Origin: Palsa-965 sp044448685
Lineage (GTDB): Bacteria > Bacteroidota > Bacteroidia > Palsa-965
NCBI GenBank assembly: GCA_044448685.1
Contig: JBIOHC010000012.1
Span: 1 to 64,000, forward strand
Reading direction: 5' to 3'
Length of the DNA: 64,000 bases
Each line of letters begins with the position of its first letter. Within the stretch, counting starts at the first letter, position 1. Positions 1-7,674 of this stretch are shown in pieces. Both the position numbers and the translations under genes were made by a program. The notes under the pieces were generated by a model that was not told where the DNA came from, made no database searches, and saw nothing but the letters and a program-made list of their open reading frames with translations.

Positions 1-69
1 ATCTGAAACTATATTGGATATTTGATGTTATCTGGTGTACAAACTAAAAAGACACAGATACACTCTCCT

Positions 70-591
70 ATGAACCGTCCTGAACTCATATCGATCTACG
101 TAGCCAATCACAAAGCTTTCCATGATTATATCCTTTCCCTGAATGATGCCGAATTCCTGACGTCCCGGAATGATAAATGGACTCCTGCTCAGCAGCTGGA
201 TCATATCGTCCTGTGTACTAAACCCCTGGTACAGATCCTGGGAGCTAAAGATGTCATTCTTTCTAAATTCGGGAAGGCTACCCGTCCCTGTATGACCTAT
301 GCCGAAGTCATAACGCTTTATACGGAGGCTTTGGCTAAAGGAGGAAAAGCTCCGGACCGGTTTGTCCCCCCTCAGATCACCCTTGCTCAGCGTTCTGCCC
401 TCAGTGGGGAACTGCAACAGCAATTACTGACCATAGCACAACAGCTTGGCACCTATTCTGAAGAAGACCTGGACACACTGATACTTCCTCATCCTTTGCT
501 CGGCATGCTTACTGTACGGGAGATGATGTACCTCATGGCCCATCATGCCACGCATCATCTGGAGCAGACGAAAGCTAATCTGAAAGCCTAA
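70..591 (+). CDS. DinB-like (YfiT/DinB superfamily) protein
   Basis: A protein of about 173 residues that looks like a small helical-bundle DinB-superfamily protein. The helix after the N-terminus carries a WTPAQQLDHI-type segment and the C-terminus carries a histidine cluster (MAHHATHHLEQ), matching the spaced histidines that bind a divalent metal in this family. An upstream in-frame ATG at position 22 would add 16 residues with no family resemblance, so the ATG at 70 is preferred. Family members include thiol transferases and many proteins of unknown substrate; none can be named here. It is followed by about 320 bp without a gene. The fold is fairly sure, the function unknown. Confidence 0.7.
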   Translation: MNRPELISIYVANHKAFHDYILSLNDAEFLTSRNDKWTPAQQLDHIVLCTKPLVQILGAKDVILSKFGKATRPCMTYAEVITLYTEALAKGGKAPDRFVPPQITLAQRSALSGELQQQLLTIAQQLGTYSEEDLDTLILPHPLLGMLTVREMMYLMAHHATHHLEQTKANLKA

Positions 592-910
592 CTCTTTCAG
601 ATAATACCCAAAGCCCGACACTTAATAAACTCAAGCCCCCATTCAATGGAATGCCCTCCGGAACCAACAGGAAGGGCATAGCTTTGTTCAGGAAATGCAG
701 GGAAGGGGAAGACAGGCTTTTTTATAGCTTTTATGCCGGGGTTAATTAAATATATACTTTAGCCTGTCTTTGCCCCTTTACCTTTCAACTTATCCAGTAA
801 TACAGCAGCCTCATCAGGCCCGGAGCGGGTTTATACAATATACTACCGACTTAATTTATTTCAGCGTGTTCAACAAAGCAGCGTATAAATATTTCTTCAT
901 ACCTGCGCAA
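592..910. other. Intergenic gap with possible promoter
   Basis: No gene is supported here. An open frame extends upstream of the hydrolase to position 770, but its first 47 codons look non-coding and a clear signal peptide starts at 911. An AT-rich stretch near 745-757 holds TATACTTTA, which resembles the Bacteroidota -7 element, and may be the promoter for the O-acylation cassette. Confidence 0.4.
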
Positions 911-1687
911 ATGCGTCGGATGGCAGGGCTGATACTGCCGCTGCTGCTGCTTCCTGCTACTGTCTTTGCGCACAAGACCGACACCCTGAAATCAAAAACT
1001 GCCGTCGGAACAAACACAATGCCTTTTACGCTTCTTACTGCCGGCAAGAAAGAGCTGCATGCTAAAATGCCCCTGATACTTTTTCTGCACGGTGCAGGGG
1101 AGAGGGGAAGCGATAACAAATCACAGCTGAATGTCGGCCTCTCGGTAATGGTTAAAACTTTAGAGCCCCTGCCTTCTTTCCACTCCTGCATGGTACTCGT
1201 TCCTCAATGTCCTGCAACTGAAAAATGGGTGGATACGGATTGGACTCAACCTTCAAGCTCCATGAAAGAAATGATGACCTGGCCTTTGCAAGGGACCATG
1301 CAAGTGATGGATTCCCTGATACGGAACAACCCGGATGTGGACAGTAACAGGATTTATGTAACTGGATATTCCATGGGTGGGTTCGCATGCTGGGAGTTGC
1401 TCCAGCGCTATACTTTCAAATTTGCCGCTGCCATACCCATTTGCGGGGGTGGTGATACAGCCCTGGCCCACCAACTGGGTGCTATCCCCATATGGGCTTT
1501 CCACGGGAAAAAGGATAAACTCGTAAAAGTGTCACGCACCACAGATATGGTTAAAGCCATCGGTACGCATGACACGCATGTTAAAATGACTATTCTGGAA
1601 CAGGAAGGTCACCTGTGCTGGAACAAGGTTTTTTCCGATAAGGCCGTATTAACCTGGATGCTTAAGCAGAACCTCCATGATCAATAA
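911..1687 (+). CDS. Secreted alpha/beta hydrolase (dienelactone hydrolase/esterase type)
   Basis: Predicted exported esterase of about 258 residues. The chosen start gives a typical signal peptide (two Arg, a Leu-rich core, then AHA-like cleavage near residue 19). The oxyanion region FLHGAGERG lies near residues 57-65, the nucleophile elbow GYSMGG places Ser154, and the acid and base follow as Asp202 (HGKKD) and His234 (EGHLC), so the triad is complete. This is the predicted phospholipase/carboxylesterase type common in Bacteroidota. Its stop overlaps the start of the next gene, so it is co-transcribed with an MBOAT O-acyltransferase cassette. It may remove or trim acyl groups, but the substrate is unknown. 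Confidence 0.75.
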   Translation: MRRMAGLILPLLLLPATVFAHKTDTLKSKTAVGTNTMPFTLLTAGKKELHAKMPLILFLHGAGERGSDNKSQLNVGLSVMVKTLEPLPSFHSCMVLVPQCPATEKWVDTDWTQPSSSMKEMMTWPLQGTMQVMDSLIRNNPDVDSNRIYVTGYSMGGFACWELLQRYTFKFAAAIPICGGGDTALAHQLGAIPIWAFHGKKDKLVKVSRTTDMVKAIGTHDTHVKMTILEQEGHLCWNKVFSDKAVLTWMLKQNLHDQ

Positions 1688-2546
1688 CTCAAGACGCCAT
1701 CTGCTAAAATTAGGGCTCAGTCTTATGCTGGTCTTCTTCCTCTTTTTTGCCCTGGGAGAAACGAACGCTACCCTGACTTTTGAACTGAAGAAAGCCAGGA
1801 CAAGGGGAGAGGAGCCTGTGCGCATCAGCAAAAAAGCCATCGCTCCGGCTAAGGCAGGAGAAGCAATGATCACAGGGTTCTCCCTCACGGAAGTGAAAAA
1901 ATTACCGGCTGTAAAGAAAGTTGCCGGACCCGGACCCTGCTGTGATTCCATGTCAGGGGCTGCTGGTGTTGCCGATACTTCCTGCAAGGAAAAGGTGATG
2001 CTGATCGGAGATTCACAACTGGAAGGCCTCCGTGCTCCGGTGAATGCCTACTGTGATGCAAATAATTGCGAGCTCATCTCTACCGTGATGTGGTATGGAT
2101 CTTCGACCCGGCAATGGGGAGAAACTGATACGCTTGATTACTTTATCAAACGCTATAAACCAACATTAGTCCTCATTGCCATAGGACTGAATGAATTGTT
2201 TGTGAACGACCTCGATGAGCGCCGCATCTATATCAATGATATCCTGAACAAGTTTCGCGACCATGATGTAAAATTTTACTGGATTGGCCCTGCAGCGTGG
2301 ACCAAGGACAAGGGTATTATAGATGTGATGGCACAAGAGGTGGGCAAGCCCTTCTATCCTTCACACCTCCTGACTCTGGAACGGGCCAATGATAAACGCC
2401 ACCCCAGCCGTGATGCGGCTAAAATCTGGTTCGACAGTGTGGCGGTTGCCATAACCCGCCAGGGAGAACTTGACTTTTCAAAGAAGAAAGTTCTGGTATC
2501 CAGTCTGCGTAAAAGTCCCGTTATCATTCTTGATCAGGTACACTAG
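1677..2546 (+). CDS. Membrane-anchored SGNH/GDSL hydrolase, O-acyltransferase partner
   Basis: An SGNH-fold protein of 289 residues with an N-terminal hydrophobic anchor (about residues 10-30) and a linker before the catalytic domain. Block I reads LIGDSQ with Ser113 as nucleophile. The Gly/Asn blocks are visible around IAIGLNE, and the C-terminal pair is Asp239 and His242 (NDKRHPS). The gene overlaps the hydrolase upstream by 11 nt and is followed after 2 nt by an MBOAT gene. In AlgI/AlgX, PatA/PatB and DltB/DltD systems an MBOAT protein passes acyl groups across the membrane and an SGNH protein puts them on a polymer. I infer the same division of labour here, with unknown acceptor. Confidence 0.72.
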   Translation: MINNSRRHLLKLGLSLMLVFFLFFALGETNATLTFELKKARTRGEEPVRISKKAIAPAKAGEAMITGFSLTEVKKLPAVKKVAGPGPCCDSMSGAAGVADTSCKEKVMLIGDSQLEGLRAPVNAYCDANNCELISTVMWYGSSTRQWGETDTLDYFIKRYKPTLVLIAIGLNELFVNDLDERRIYINDILNKFRDHDVKFYWIGPAAWTKDKGIIDVMAQEVGKPFYPSHLLTLERANDKRHPSRDAAKIWFDSVAVAITRQGELDFSKKKVLVSSLRKSPVIILDQVH

Positions 2547-2548
2547 CC

Positions 2549-4006
2549 ATGCTGAACTGGAATGAACTGGCCGATCTGTTCGTGCATAATCCCAAAGAGC
2601 CCCTCCTCTTCCATACGGGATTCTTCCTCTTTATCTTTTCCGTATTCCTGACAGCGTATTCACTCGTGGTGCATAATTTAAAGATGCGCCATCTTTTCAT
2701 CATTCTCTTCAGTCTGTATTTTTATTACAAAGCAAGCGGGTATTTTGTTGCACTGCTTTATACAACAGTTTCGCTCGACTATATCTTCTCCTTACTCATC
2801 ACCCGTACGAAAAATGAAACAGGACGTAAACTTTTCCTCCTGCTGGGCATCCTGTTCAGTGCCTCTTTCCTGTTTTATTTCAAATACAGGAATTTCTTTC
2901 TTGAAAATCTTTCAGCCCTTACCGGTCAGACCTTGTCATTAACCGCTCTGATCCTGCCCGTAGGTATTTCCTTTTACACGTTTCAGTCTATCAGCTATCT
3001 GGTTGATGTATATAAGAAGAAAGTAAGTCTGCCTTCCTATTCCGACTACCTGATGTATATGACATTCTTTCCCCACCTTGTTGCAGGGCCAATTGTAAGA
3101 GCACGTGATTTCCTTCCCCAGCTTCGTACCCCGGTTTCCATTTCCAAGCCCATGCTCAATGAAGCCCTCTGGCTTATCACCAAGGGGTTGGTCAAGAAAG
3201 CCATCATTGCCGATTTTGTAGCCCAGTATTCCGATATTGTATTCTCTGCCCCGGCCGGTTTTTCGGGAATGGAACATATACTGGCCACCCTTTGTTATAC
3301 CCTGCAGATCTTCTGTGACTTTAGCGGATACACCGATATGGCCATCGGTGTTGCACTGTTGCTGGGATACAGACTAAGTCTGAATTTTGATTCCCCGTAT
3401 AAAAGTCTCAACATAACAGACTTCTGGAGAAGATGGCATATCAGCCTTTCTTCCTGGCTGCGTGATTATATCTATATCCCCATGGGCGGTAACAGACGTG
3501 GAGCTGTATTGCAATTGCTCTTCCTCCTCCTCACCATGCTCATAGGCGGGTTCTGGCATGGAGCCAACTGGAAGTTTATTTTCTGGGGTGCGGGACATGG
3601 AGCATTGCTCATCCTGCATAAACTCTTCAGTAAAGTATTTCCCGGAGCCAAAGGAAGAATATTCCGTTTCTTTTCCTGGCTGCTAACCTTCTGCTGTGTT
3701 GCACTGCTTTGGATTCCTTTCCGGGCACAAAGTGTGGAAGATACCTGGCTAATCTACGGGAAAATATTTTCCGCATTTAATCCCGCCGTCATCATTGGTC
3801 TGGCTCAGGCCAATCCGCTTCTGTTTATCCTTTTCTTTATCGGATTTGTTTTTACCTTACTGCCTTTCGCTGTCAAAGCGCTGATGCGTAAGAAATACGA
3901 TGAGATGGATTTTTATCTGAAAGTGATCCTGTTTGTCATTATCATACAGGTTATTTTGCAGGTAAGGTCTTCTACTGTACAGCCATTTATTTATTTTCAA
4001 TTTTAA
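2549..4006 (+). CDS. MBOAT family membrane O-acyltransferase (AlgI-like)
   Basis: A multi-spanning membrane protein of 485 residues, the usual length of AlgI/PatA/DltB-type MBOAT proteins. It shows the family signatures DFWRRWHISLSSWLRDY (about 289-305), YIPMGGNR, and GFWHGANWKF (about 333-342), the last with the invariant catalytic histidine, followed by GAGHG. These proteins transfer acetyl or other acyl groups from a cytoplasmic donor across the membrane. It sits between two SGNH genes with gaps of 2 and 3 nt, so the group is one operon. The acceptor may be peptidoglycan, an exopolysaccharide or a secondary polymer; no polysaccharide synthase is adjacent. Confidence 0.9.
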   Translation: MLNWNELADLFVHNPKEPLLFHTGFFLFIFSVFLTAYSLVVHNLKMRHLFIILFSLYFYYKASGYFVALLYTTVSLDYIFSLLITRTKNETGRKLFLLLGILFSASFLFYFKYRNFFLENLSALTGQTLSLTALILPVGISFYTFQSISYLVDVYKKKVSLPSYSDYLMYMTFFPHLVAGPIVRARDFLPQLRTPVSISKPMLNEALWLITKGLVKKAIIADFVAQYSDIVFSAPAGFSGMEHILATLCYTLQIFCDFSGYTDMAIGVALLLGYRLSLNFDSPYKSLNITDFWRRWHISLSSWLRDYIYIPMGGNRRGAVLQLLFLLLTMLIGGFWHGANWKFIFWGAGHGALLILHKLFSKVFPGAKGRIFRFFSWLLTFCCVALLWIPFRAQSVEDTWLIYGKIFSAFNPAVIIGLAQANPLLFILFFIGFVFTLLPFAVKALMRKKYDEMDFYLKVILFVIIIQVILQVRSSTVQPFIYFQF

Positions 4007-4009
4007 GGA

Positions 4010-5197
4010 ATGGAGAAACGCTTACGGTTAAAGATTTGTTTTGTCCTGAGTTTGCTGAGCCTCTCTATTTATCAGGGACTGACCCAGACAGGGACACCTC
4101 CAACCGGTATCAGCGAGCTGGAATATACAGAGAGCTCCCTGAATTCTTTCAAACTTAAAATGGATTCCCTGAAAAGCGGAACACGTAAGAAAGTCAGGAT
4201 TGTTCATATAGGCGATTTCCATATACAGCCCGATAAGTTCAGCGGAAAAATACGCAATGAACTCCAGGACAAATATGGAAATGGTGGAAGAGGTTTTATC
4301 TTTCCTTATGCAGCGGCAAAAACCAATGGTCCTAAAGATTACACTTCTGCCACCTGTGCTAACTGGACCCGTTGCCGCAATGTGGATTATAATTCAAAAC
4401 TCCCTATAGGTCTGGCTGGAATGATGATCAAAAGCCTTGATGATTCCGGCTCCGTTAATGTGCATGTAGGGTATGATTCATTGCCTAACACCTTCTCCAA
4501 AGCAACACTTATTTTTTCCGGTCAGGAGGGGATGGAAGTTTGCCTGAACCGGACCAGCATCAAACAATGTATAAAACTGAGAAATCTGCCTTATGATACC
4601 ATCAGCTGGGTAAGCAACAACACTGACCGTGACTTAAGCGTCGCCTTCCGGAACGGAAATCTGAGTCTCTATGGATTGTATGTCGAGAATGAAGCCCCCG
4701 GCATTATCTATAACGCCATTGGAGTTGCCGGAGCCCGTTTTACCGATTACAATCACACAGCGTATTTTTTTCAGCAGCTTGGTTTATTGAATGCAGATCT
4801 TGTCATCATTTCACTCGGAACCAATGAAAGCTATTCTTCCCATTATACCGATACAGCTTTTCTGGCCACCGCAAAGCTCTTTCTTTCAGAAGTGAAGAAA
4901 GCCTGTCCCGGTGCGGATATCATCCTGACCTGTCCTTCCGAAAATTATCATGTACGTAACCACCAGCCCATTGAAAACCCACAGGTAGCAAAGGCGAATG
5001 CCGTATTACGCACACTCGCCCGTGAAGATAAACTCGCCATCTGGGATCTGTATAAAGCAATGGGCGGTCGCGGTAGCATGAAAGCCTGGAAGAAAGAAGG
5101 GCTTGTCAACCCCGATTATATTCACTTTCTGAAAGGGGGATATAAGCTGCAGGGGGAATTGTTCAGTAAGGCCTTGGTGGAGTTTGTGGAGCGGTAA
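4010..5197 (+). CDS. SGNH-like exported protein with the catalytic Ser replaced by Phe
   Basis: A 395-residue exported SGNH-domain protein with a signal peptide in the first 25 residues (LKICFVLSLLSLSIYQG). Where family members carry GDSH, this one reads IGDFHIQ: codon 70 is TTC (Phe), one base from TCC (Ser). The other blocks are kept: LGTNE at 270-273 and the Asp369/His372 pair (DYIH). The Ape1/PatB-like Bacteroidota family normally uses the block I serine for acyl transfer or esterase chemistry. It is last in the O-acylation operon, 3 nt after the MBOAT gene. It may be a pseudoenzyme or binding subunit, a recent inactivating mutation, or a base-call error. Confidence 0.75.
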   Translation: MEKRLRLKICFVLSLLSLSIYQGLTQTGTPPTGISELEYTESSLNSFKLKMDSLKSGTRKKVRIVHIGDFHIQPDKFSGKIRNELQDKYGNGGRGFIFPYAAAKTNGPKDYTSATCANWTRCRNVDYNSKLPIGLAGMMIKSLDDSGSVNVHVGYDSLPNTFSKATLIFSGQEGMEVCLNRTSIKQCIKLRNLPYDTISWVSNNTDRDLSVAFRNGNLSLYGLYVENEAPGIIYNAIGVAGARFTDYNHTAYFFQQLGLLNADLVIISLGTNESYSSHYTDTAFLATAKLFLSEVKKACPGADIILTCPSENYHVRNHQPIENPQVAKANAVLRTLAREDKLAIWDLYKAMGGRGSMKAWKKEGLVNPDYIHFLKGGYKLQGELFSKALVEFVER

Positions 5198-5355
5198 TAG
5201 ACCACAGATTATCATGATTGTCGTGATTTTCGCTGATTCCCTCCGCGTCACATCCGTGCTGCTTTTTATACGCTTTCAGGAAAATAGAATGATTCCCATG
5301 AAATTTTTCCTAAGTGCTATAAATCAGCACATAGGCTACAATTCAGGCTAAATAG

Positions 5356-5390
5356 CTACCTTGTACGGTAGGTTTTGTTTCAGAAAAACC
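5356..5390 (+). repeat. Left arm of a 35-bp inverted repeat
   Basis: The arm reads CTACCTTGTACG, a 3-nt spacer, then GGTTTTGTTTCAGAAAAACC. Its reverse complement recurs at 6323-6358 with one mismatch in the 20-nt part and a 3- versus 4-nt spacer. The two arms enclose the recombinase remnant and the tRNA fragment. Confidence 0.75.
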
Positions 5391-6218
5391 GGAAAAGCAA
5401 TCGAATACGGTCTATAAAAACGGCCGCGGGGTTATGAATCTGGAGATAGGTAGTCCCTAATAACCGGGCAAACACGAAGCGATGATTAGCAAGGAAGTGT
5501 TTTTTAAAGTGAATGATATTCGTCTCAGCTCCACAAAGTATGGCGTTCCCCACAAAAGAGAAAACGATGGTGTGCCGTTGAAGGTTTTCCTTAAATGCGC
5601 TGACTGTTCCGAACCACTTACAGGATATATCGTGAAAAAGAAAAATTTGTATTATTACAAATGCAGAAAGGTAGGTTGCAAATGCAATAAAAGCGCAAAG
5701 GATATGCACAAGTTATTCTTGGAGGAGTTGAGTAAGTATCAAGTAAAAGAAACGCTTATGGACGCTATAAGATGGAAACTGGAGAGCGATTACACCGAGA
5801 CCAATCAAGACAACTCAGGGAAGGAAATAATGTGTCTGAAGCGTTTGGAAGAGCTTGACAAAGGTACGCTTGGGCTTCAGGAAAAGTTCCACGTTAAGGA
5901 AGAAATGACGCGGGAGGTTTTTGACCGATTAATGACCAAATTAGTGGGCGATAGAGACCAAATCTCAAAAGAATTGTCTAAATTAGGAGTAATGATTTCG
6001 AACCTGTCTGATAAGCTGAAACAAGCAACTACGTTTTGCCTGAATCTCCCCTCATTATGGGCGCAGAGCGGATTAAATCTAAGGGAGAAATTGCAGAAAC
6101 TTATCTTTCCTGAAGGATTATTCTATGATAAAAATTTACAGGCATTTCGAACCACAAAAATAAATTCTGTAATCGCTGAAATAGCACGAGTATCAAGGAG
6201 TTTGGGGGAAGATATAAA

Positions 6219-6255
6219 GGGACTTCCCCCTTTTTTATGGGGGCAGTCCCTTTTT
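6219..6255 (-). terminator. Hairpin downstream of the tRNA fragment
   Basis: GGGACTTCCCCC at 6219-6230 pairs with GGGGGCAGTCCC at 6239-6250 with one mismatch. On the minus strand it comes directly after the tRNA 3' end and is followed by a T-rich stretch, so it looks like the original terminator of that tRNA gene. Confidence 0.6.
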
Positions 6256-6282
6256 GCGGAGAGGGAGGGATTCGAACCTCCC
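6256..6282 (-). tRNA. Partial tRNA: T-arm and 3' acceptor strand only, Ser-like
   Basis: Read on the minus strand this gives a T-arm with stem GGAGG/CCTCC and loop TTCGAATC, then acceptor strand CTCTCCG. No D-arm, anticodon arm or matching 5' acceptor strand is found beyond it. It is therefore a 3' fragment, the usual scar of an element integrated into a tRNA gene, rather than a working tRNA. The acceptor sequence resembles tRNA-Ser, but identity cannot be fixed without the anticodon. Confidence 0.65.
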
Positions 6283-6322
6283 GCTCCACTATTACTCTCC
6301 TTCTCATTCTGAATGCGTTTTG

Positions 6323-6358
6323 GGTTTTTCTGAAACAGAACCTTTACGTACAAGGTAG
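6323..6358 (-). repeat. Right arm of the 35-bp inverted repeat
   Basis: This is the inverted partner of 5356-5390. It lies just beyond the tRNA fragment, so both arms bracket a block of about 930 bp. Confidence 0.75.
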
Positions 6359-6878
6359 GTTTTTTGATTCAAAGTCATACTTAATCTTTCTGTTTTTAGA
6401 GCAAAATCCCTGACATTCAGTGCAATCCGAGCATTTATTGTTCTTTAGCCAGGTTCCTATGGCATTTTAGACATACGAAATGTACAACCTCTGGCTTTTA
6501 CGATCGACAAAGTCAATTCCAATTCGTAGAAAGGCAATTATTATCTTCCGAAAGCAAGGTTTTAGACTCCATCATTCCTTTATTGAAACGATAAATACCC
6601 GAATTCTTTTCCAAAACAAGCTTTTGATTATTTAATAGCTTTATTTTCAAATGATTTACTGGCATTTACGGATTCATTGTTTTTCCTTTTGTTAAGTACT
6701 TCCTCACTTAGTATTGGAGTGTCATTCAAAACAGAAACGGAATTCGCGGATACAAATAAGAGACAGGAGGGGTTGATCATTTAGACAATTAAACACAGCG
6801 TATAATCAGAATAATCAATAGTGGCACTGATTATCGGTACGTCTTTAGACGTATTTATCAAGAATATTGGATTTGTTA
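6359..6878. other. AT-rich gap of about 520 bp without a recognisable gene
   Basis: No open frame here has a recognisable protein match, and all frames are broken by stops. The base composition is more AT-rich than the flanking genes. It probably holds decayed remains of the same inserted element as the recombinase remnant. Confidence 0.5.
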
Positions 6879-6911
6879 TTTGGAAATCTCCTTTTGATAG
6901 CATTATCTTTG
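6879..6911 (+). promoter_or_regulatory. Bacteroidota-type promoter for the FnIII protein
   Basis: TTTG at 6879-6882 is separated by 21 nt from TATCTTTG at 6904-6911, an exact match to the TAnnTTTG -7 consensus. The ATG at 6958 lies 46 nt downstream. Confidence 0.55.
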
Positions 6912-6957
6912 TTTTATAAATGTATTATATGTAATATACACTATAAAAAACAAATAA

Positions 6958-7590
6958 ATGCCCTCAACTGCCAAAGTGCACAAACGAACTGTAGCACTCT
7001 TCCTGAACAGAAAGAGTATACCCCAGCTGATTGCCGATGCCAGACATTATGTAACTCAGATAACAGGGAATGCAAACTTCCCGGCTCCGAATCCTCCATT
7101 GGCGGATATCACAACTGAAATCAATAACCTGGATGCAGCTTATAATCTGTCTTTAACAAGAGCCAGGGGCTCTGTTTCAGCCATGCATGCGGAAGCAACA
7201 ATACTGATGCATTCACTGAAAGCATTGGGTGCTTATGTGGAACTGCAGGCGAATAAGGACCCTGAGAATGCCGCTGTGATTATAGAAGGGGCAGGTATGA
7301 CGGTTAAAAAAACAAGTACAAGGCCCCCTCGTGTTTTCAACGCCAAACAGGGTGATATCTTTGGCACTATTAAACTGGATACAAAGGCAGTGAAAAGAGG
7401 ATCTTATATTTATCAGTTGAGTACGAAACCGGATGACCCGAACAGCTGGACGGAGGTTTATCAGGGTACACGGGTTAAATTCACTACACAACCACTGACC
7501 GAGGGAACAACGTATTATTTTCGAACTGCTACAATTGATAAGAATGGAAAGAGTGACTGGAGCGGAATAATCAGTATCATGGCTACGTGA
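6958..7590 (+). CDS. Fibronectin type III domain protein, function unknown
   Basis: A 210-residue protein with no signal peptide. The N-terminal half (about 1-110) is mostly helical and alanine-rich with no family I can name. The C-terminal half (about 118-210) has the FnIII pattern, with a Tyr/Trp core (SYIYQLSTKPDDPNSWTEVYQGT) and the closing segment GTTYYFRTATIDKNGKSDWS. Proteins with this layout are scattered through Bacteroidota and often sit in accessory regions, consistent with the mobile scar next door. It stands alone between the scar and the convergent hrpB gene and has its own strong promoter. No function can be assigned. Confidence 0.65.
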   Translation: MPSTAKVHKRTVALFLNRKSIPQLIADARHYVTQITGNANFPAPNPPLADITTEINNLDAAYNLSLTRARGSVSAMHAEATILMHSLKALGAYVELQANKDPENAAVIIEGAGMTVKKTSTRPPRVFNAKQGDIFGTIKLDTKAVKRGSYIYQLSTKPDDPNSWTEVYQGTRVKFTTQPLTEGTTYYFRTATIDKNGKSDWSGIISIMAT

Positions 7591-7674
7591 AAGCTTTCTG
7601 AAAACAGGATAGCGGATCCGGGTATCATGAAATGTGATACCTGGAATCAGGCAGTAGAGCGGTGCAGCCTCCTG

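Larger units (their letters stand above)
5482..6312 (+). pseudogene. Truncated large serine recombinase (C-terminal part)
   Basis: What remains is the end of the recombinase domain (HEAMISKEVFFKVNDI; the conserved HE.LIS..F..V element starts just upstream of the ATG, after two in-frame stops), the zinc ribbon with Cys pairs at CADC and CRKVGCKC, and a long coiled coil. The N-terminal resolvase domain with its catalytic Ser (about 150 residues) and much of the recombinase domain are absent, and nothing like them is seen upstream. The last codons read through a tRNA 3' end, giving the tail EREGFEPP, a known artefact of translating across tRNA genes. The gene is therefore a non-functional remnant of an integrative element. 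Confidence 0.75.

Noticed and set aside
6256..6300. Complete tRNA gene on the minus strand
   Set aside because: Only the T-arm and 3' acceptor are found; no anticodon or D-arm fits the upstream sequence.
6867..7118. An 83-codon frame overlapping the FnIII gene
   Set aside because: It overlaps the better supported gene in another frame, covers its promoter, and has no family features.
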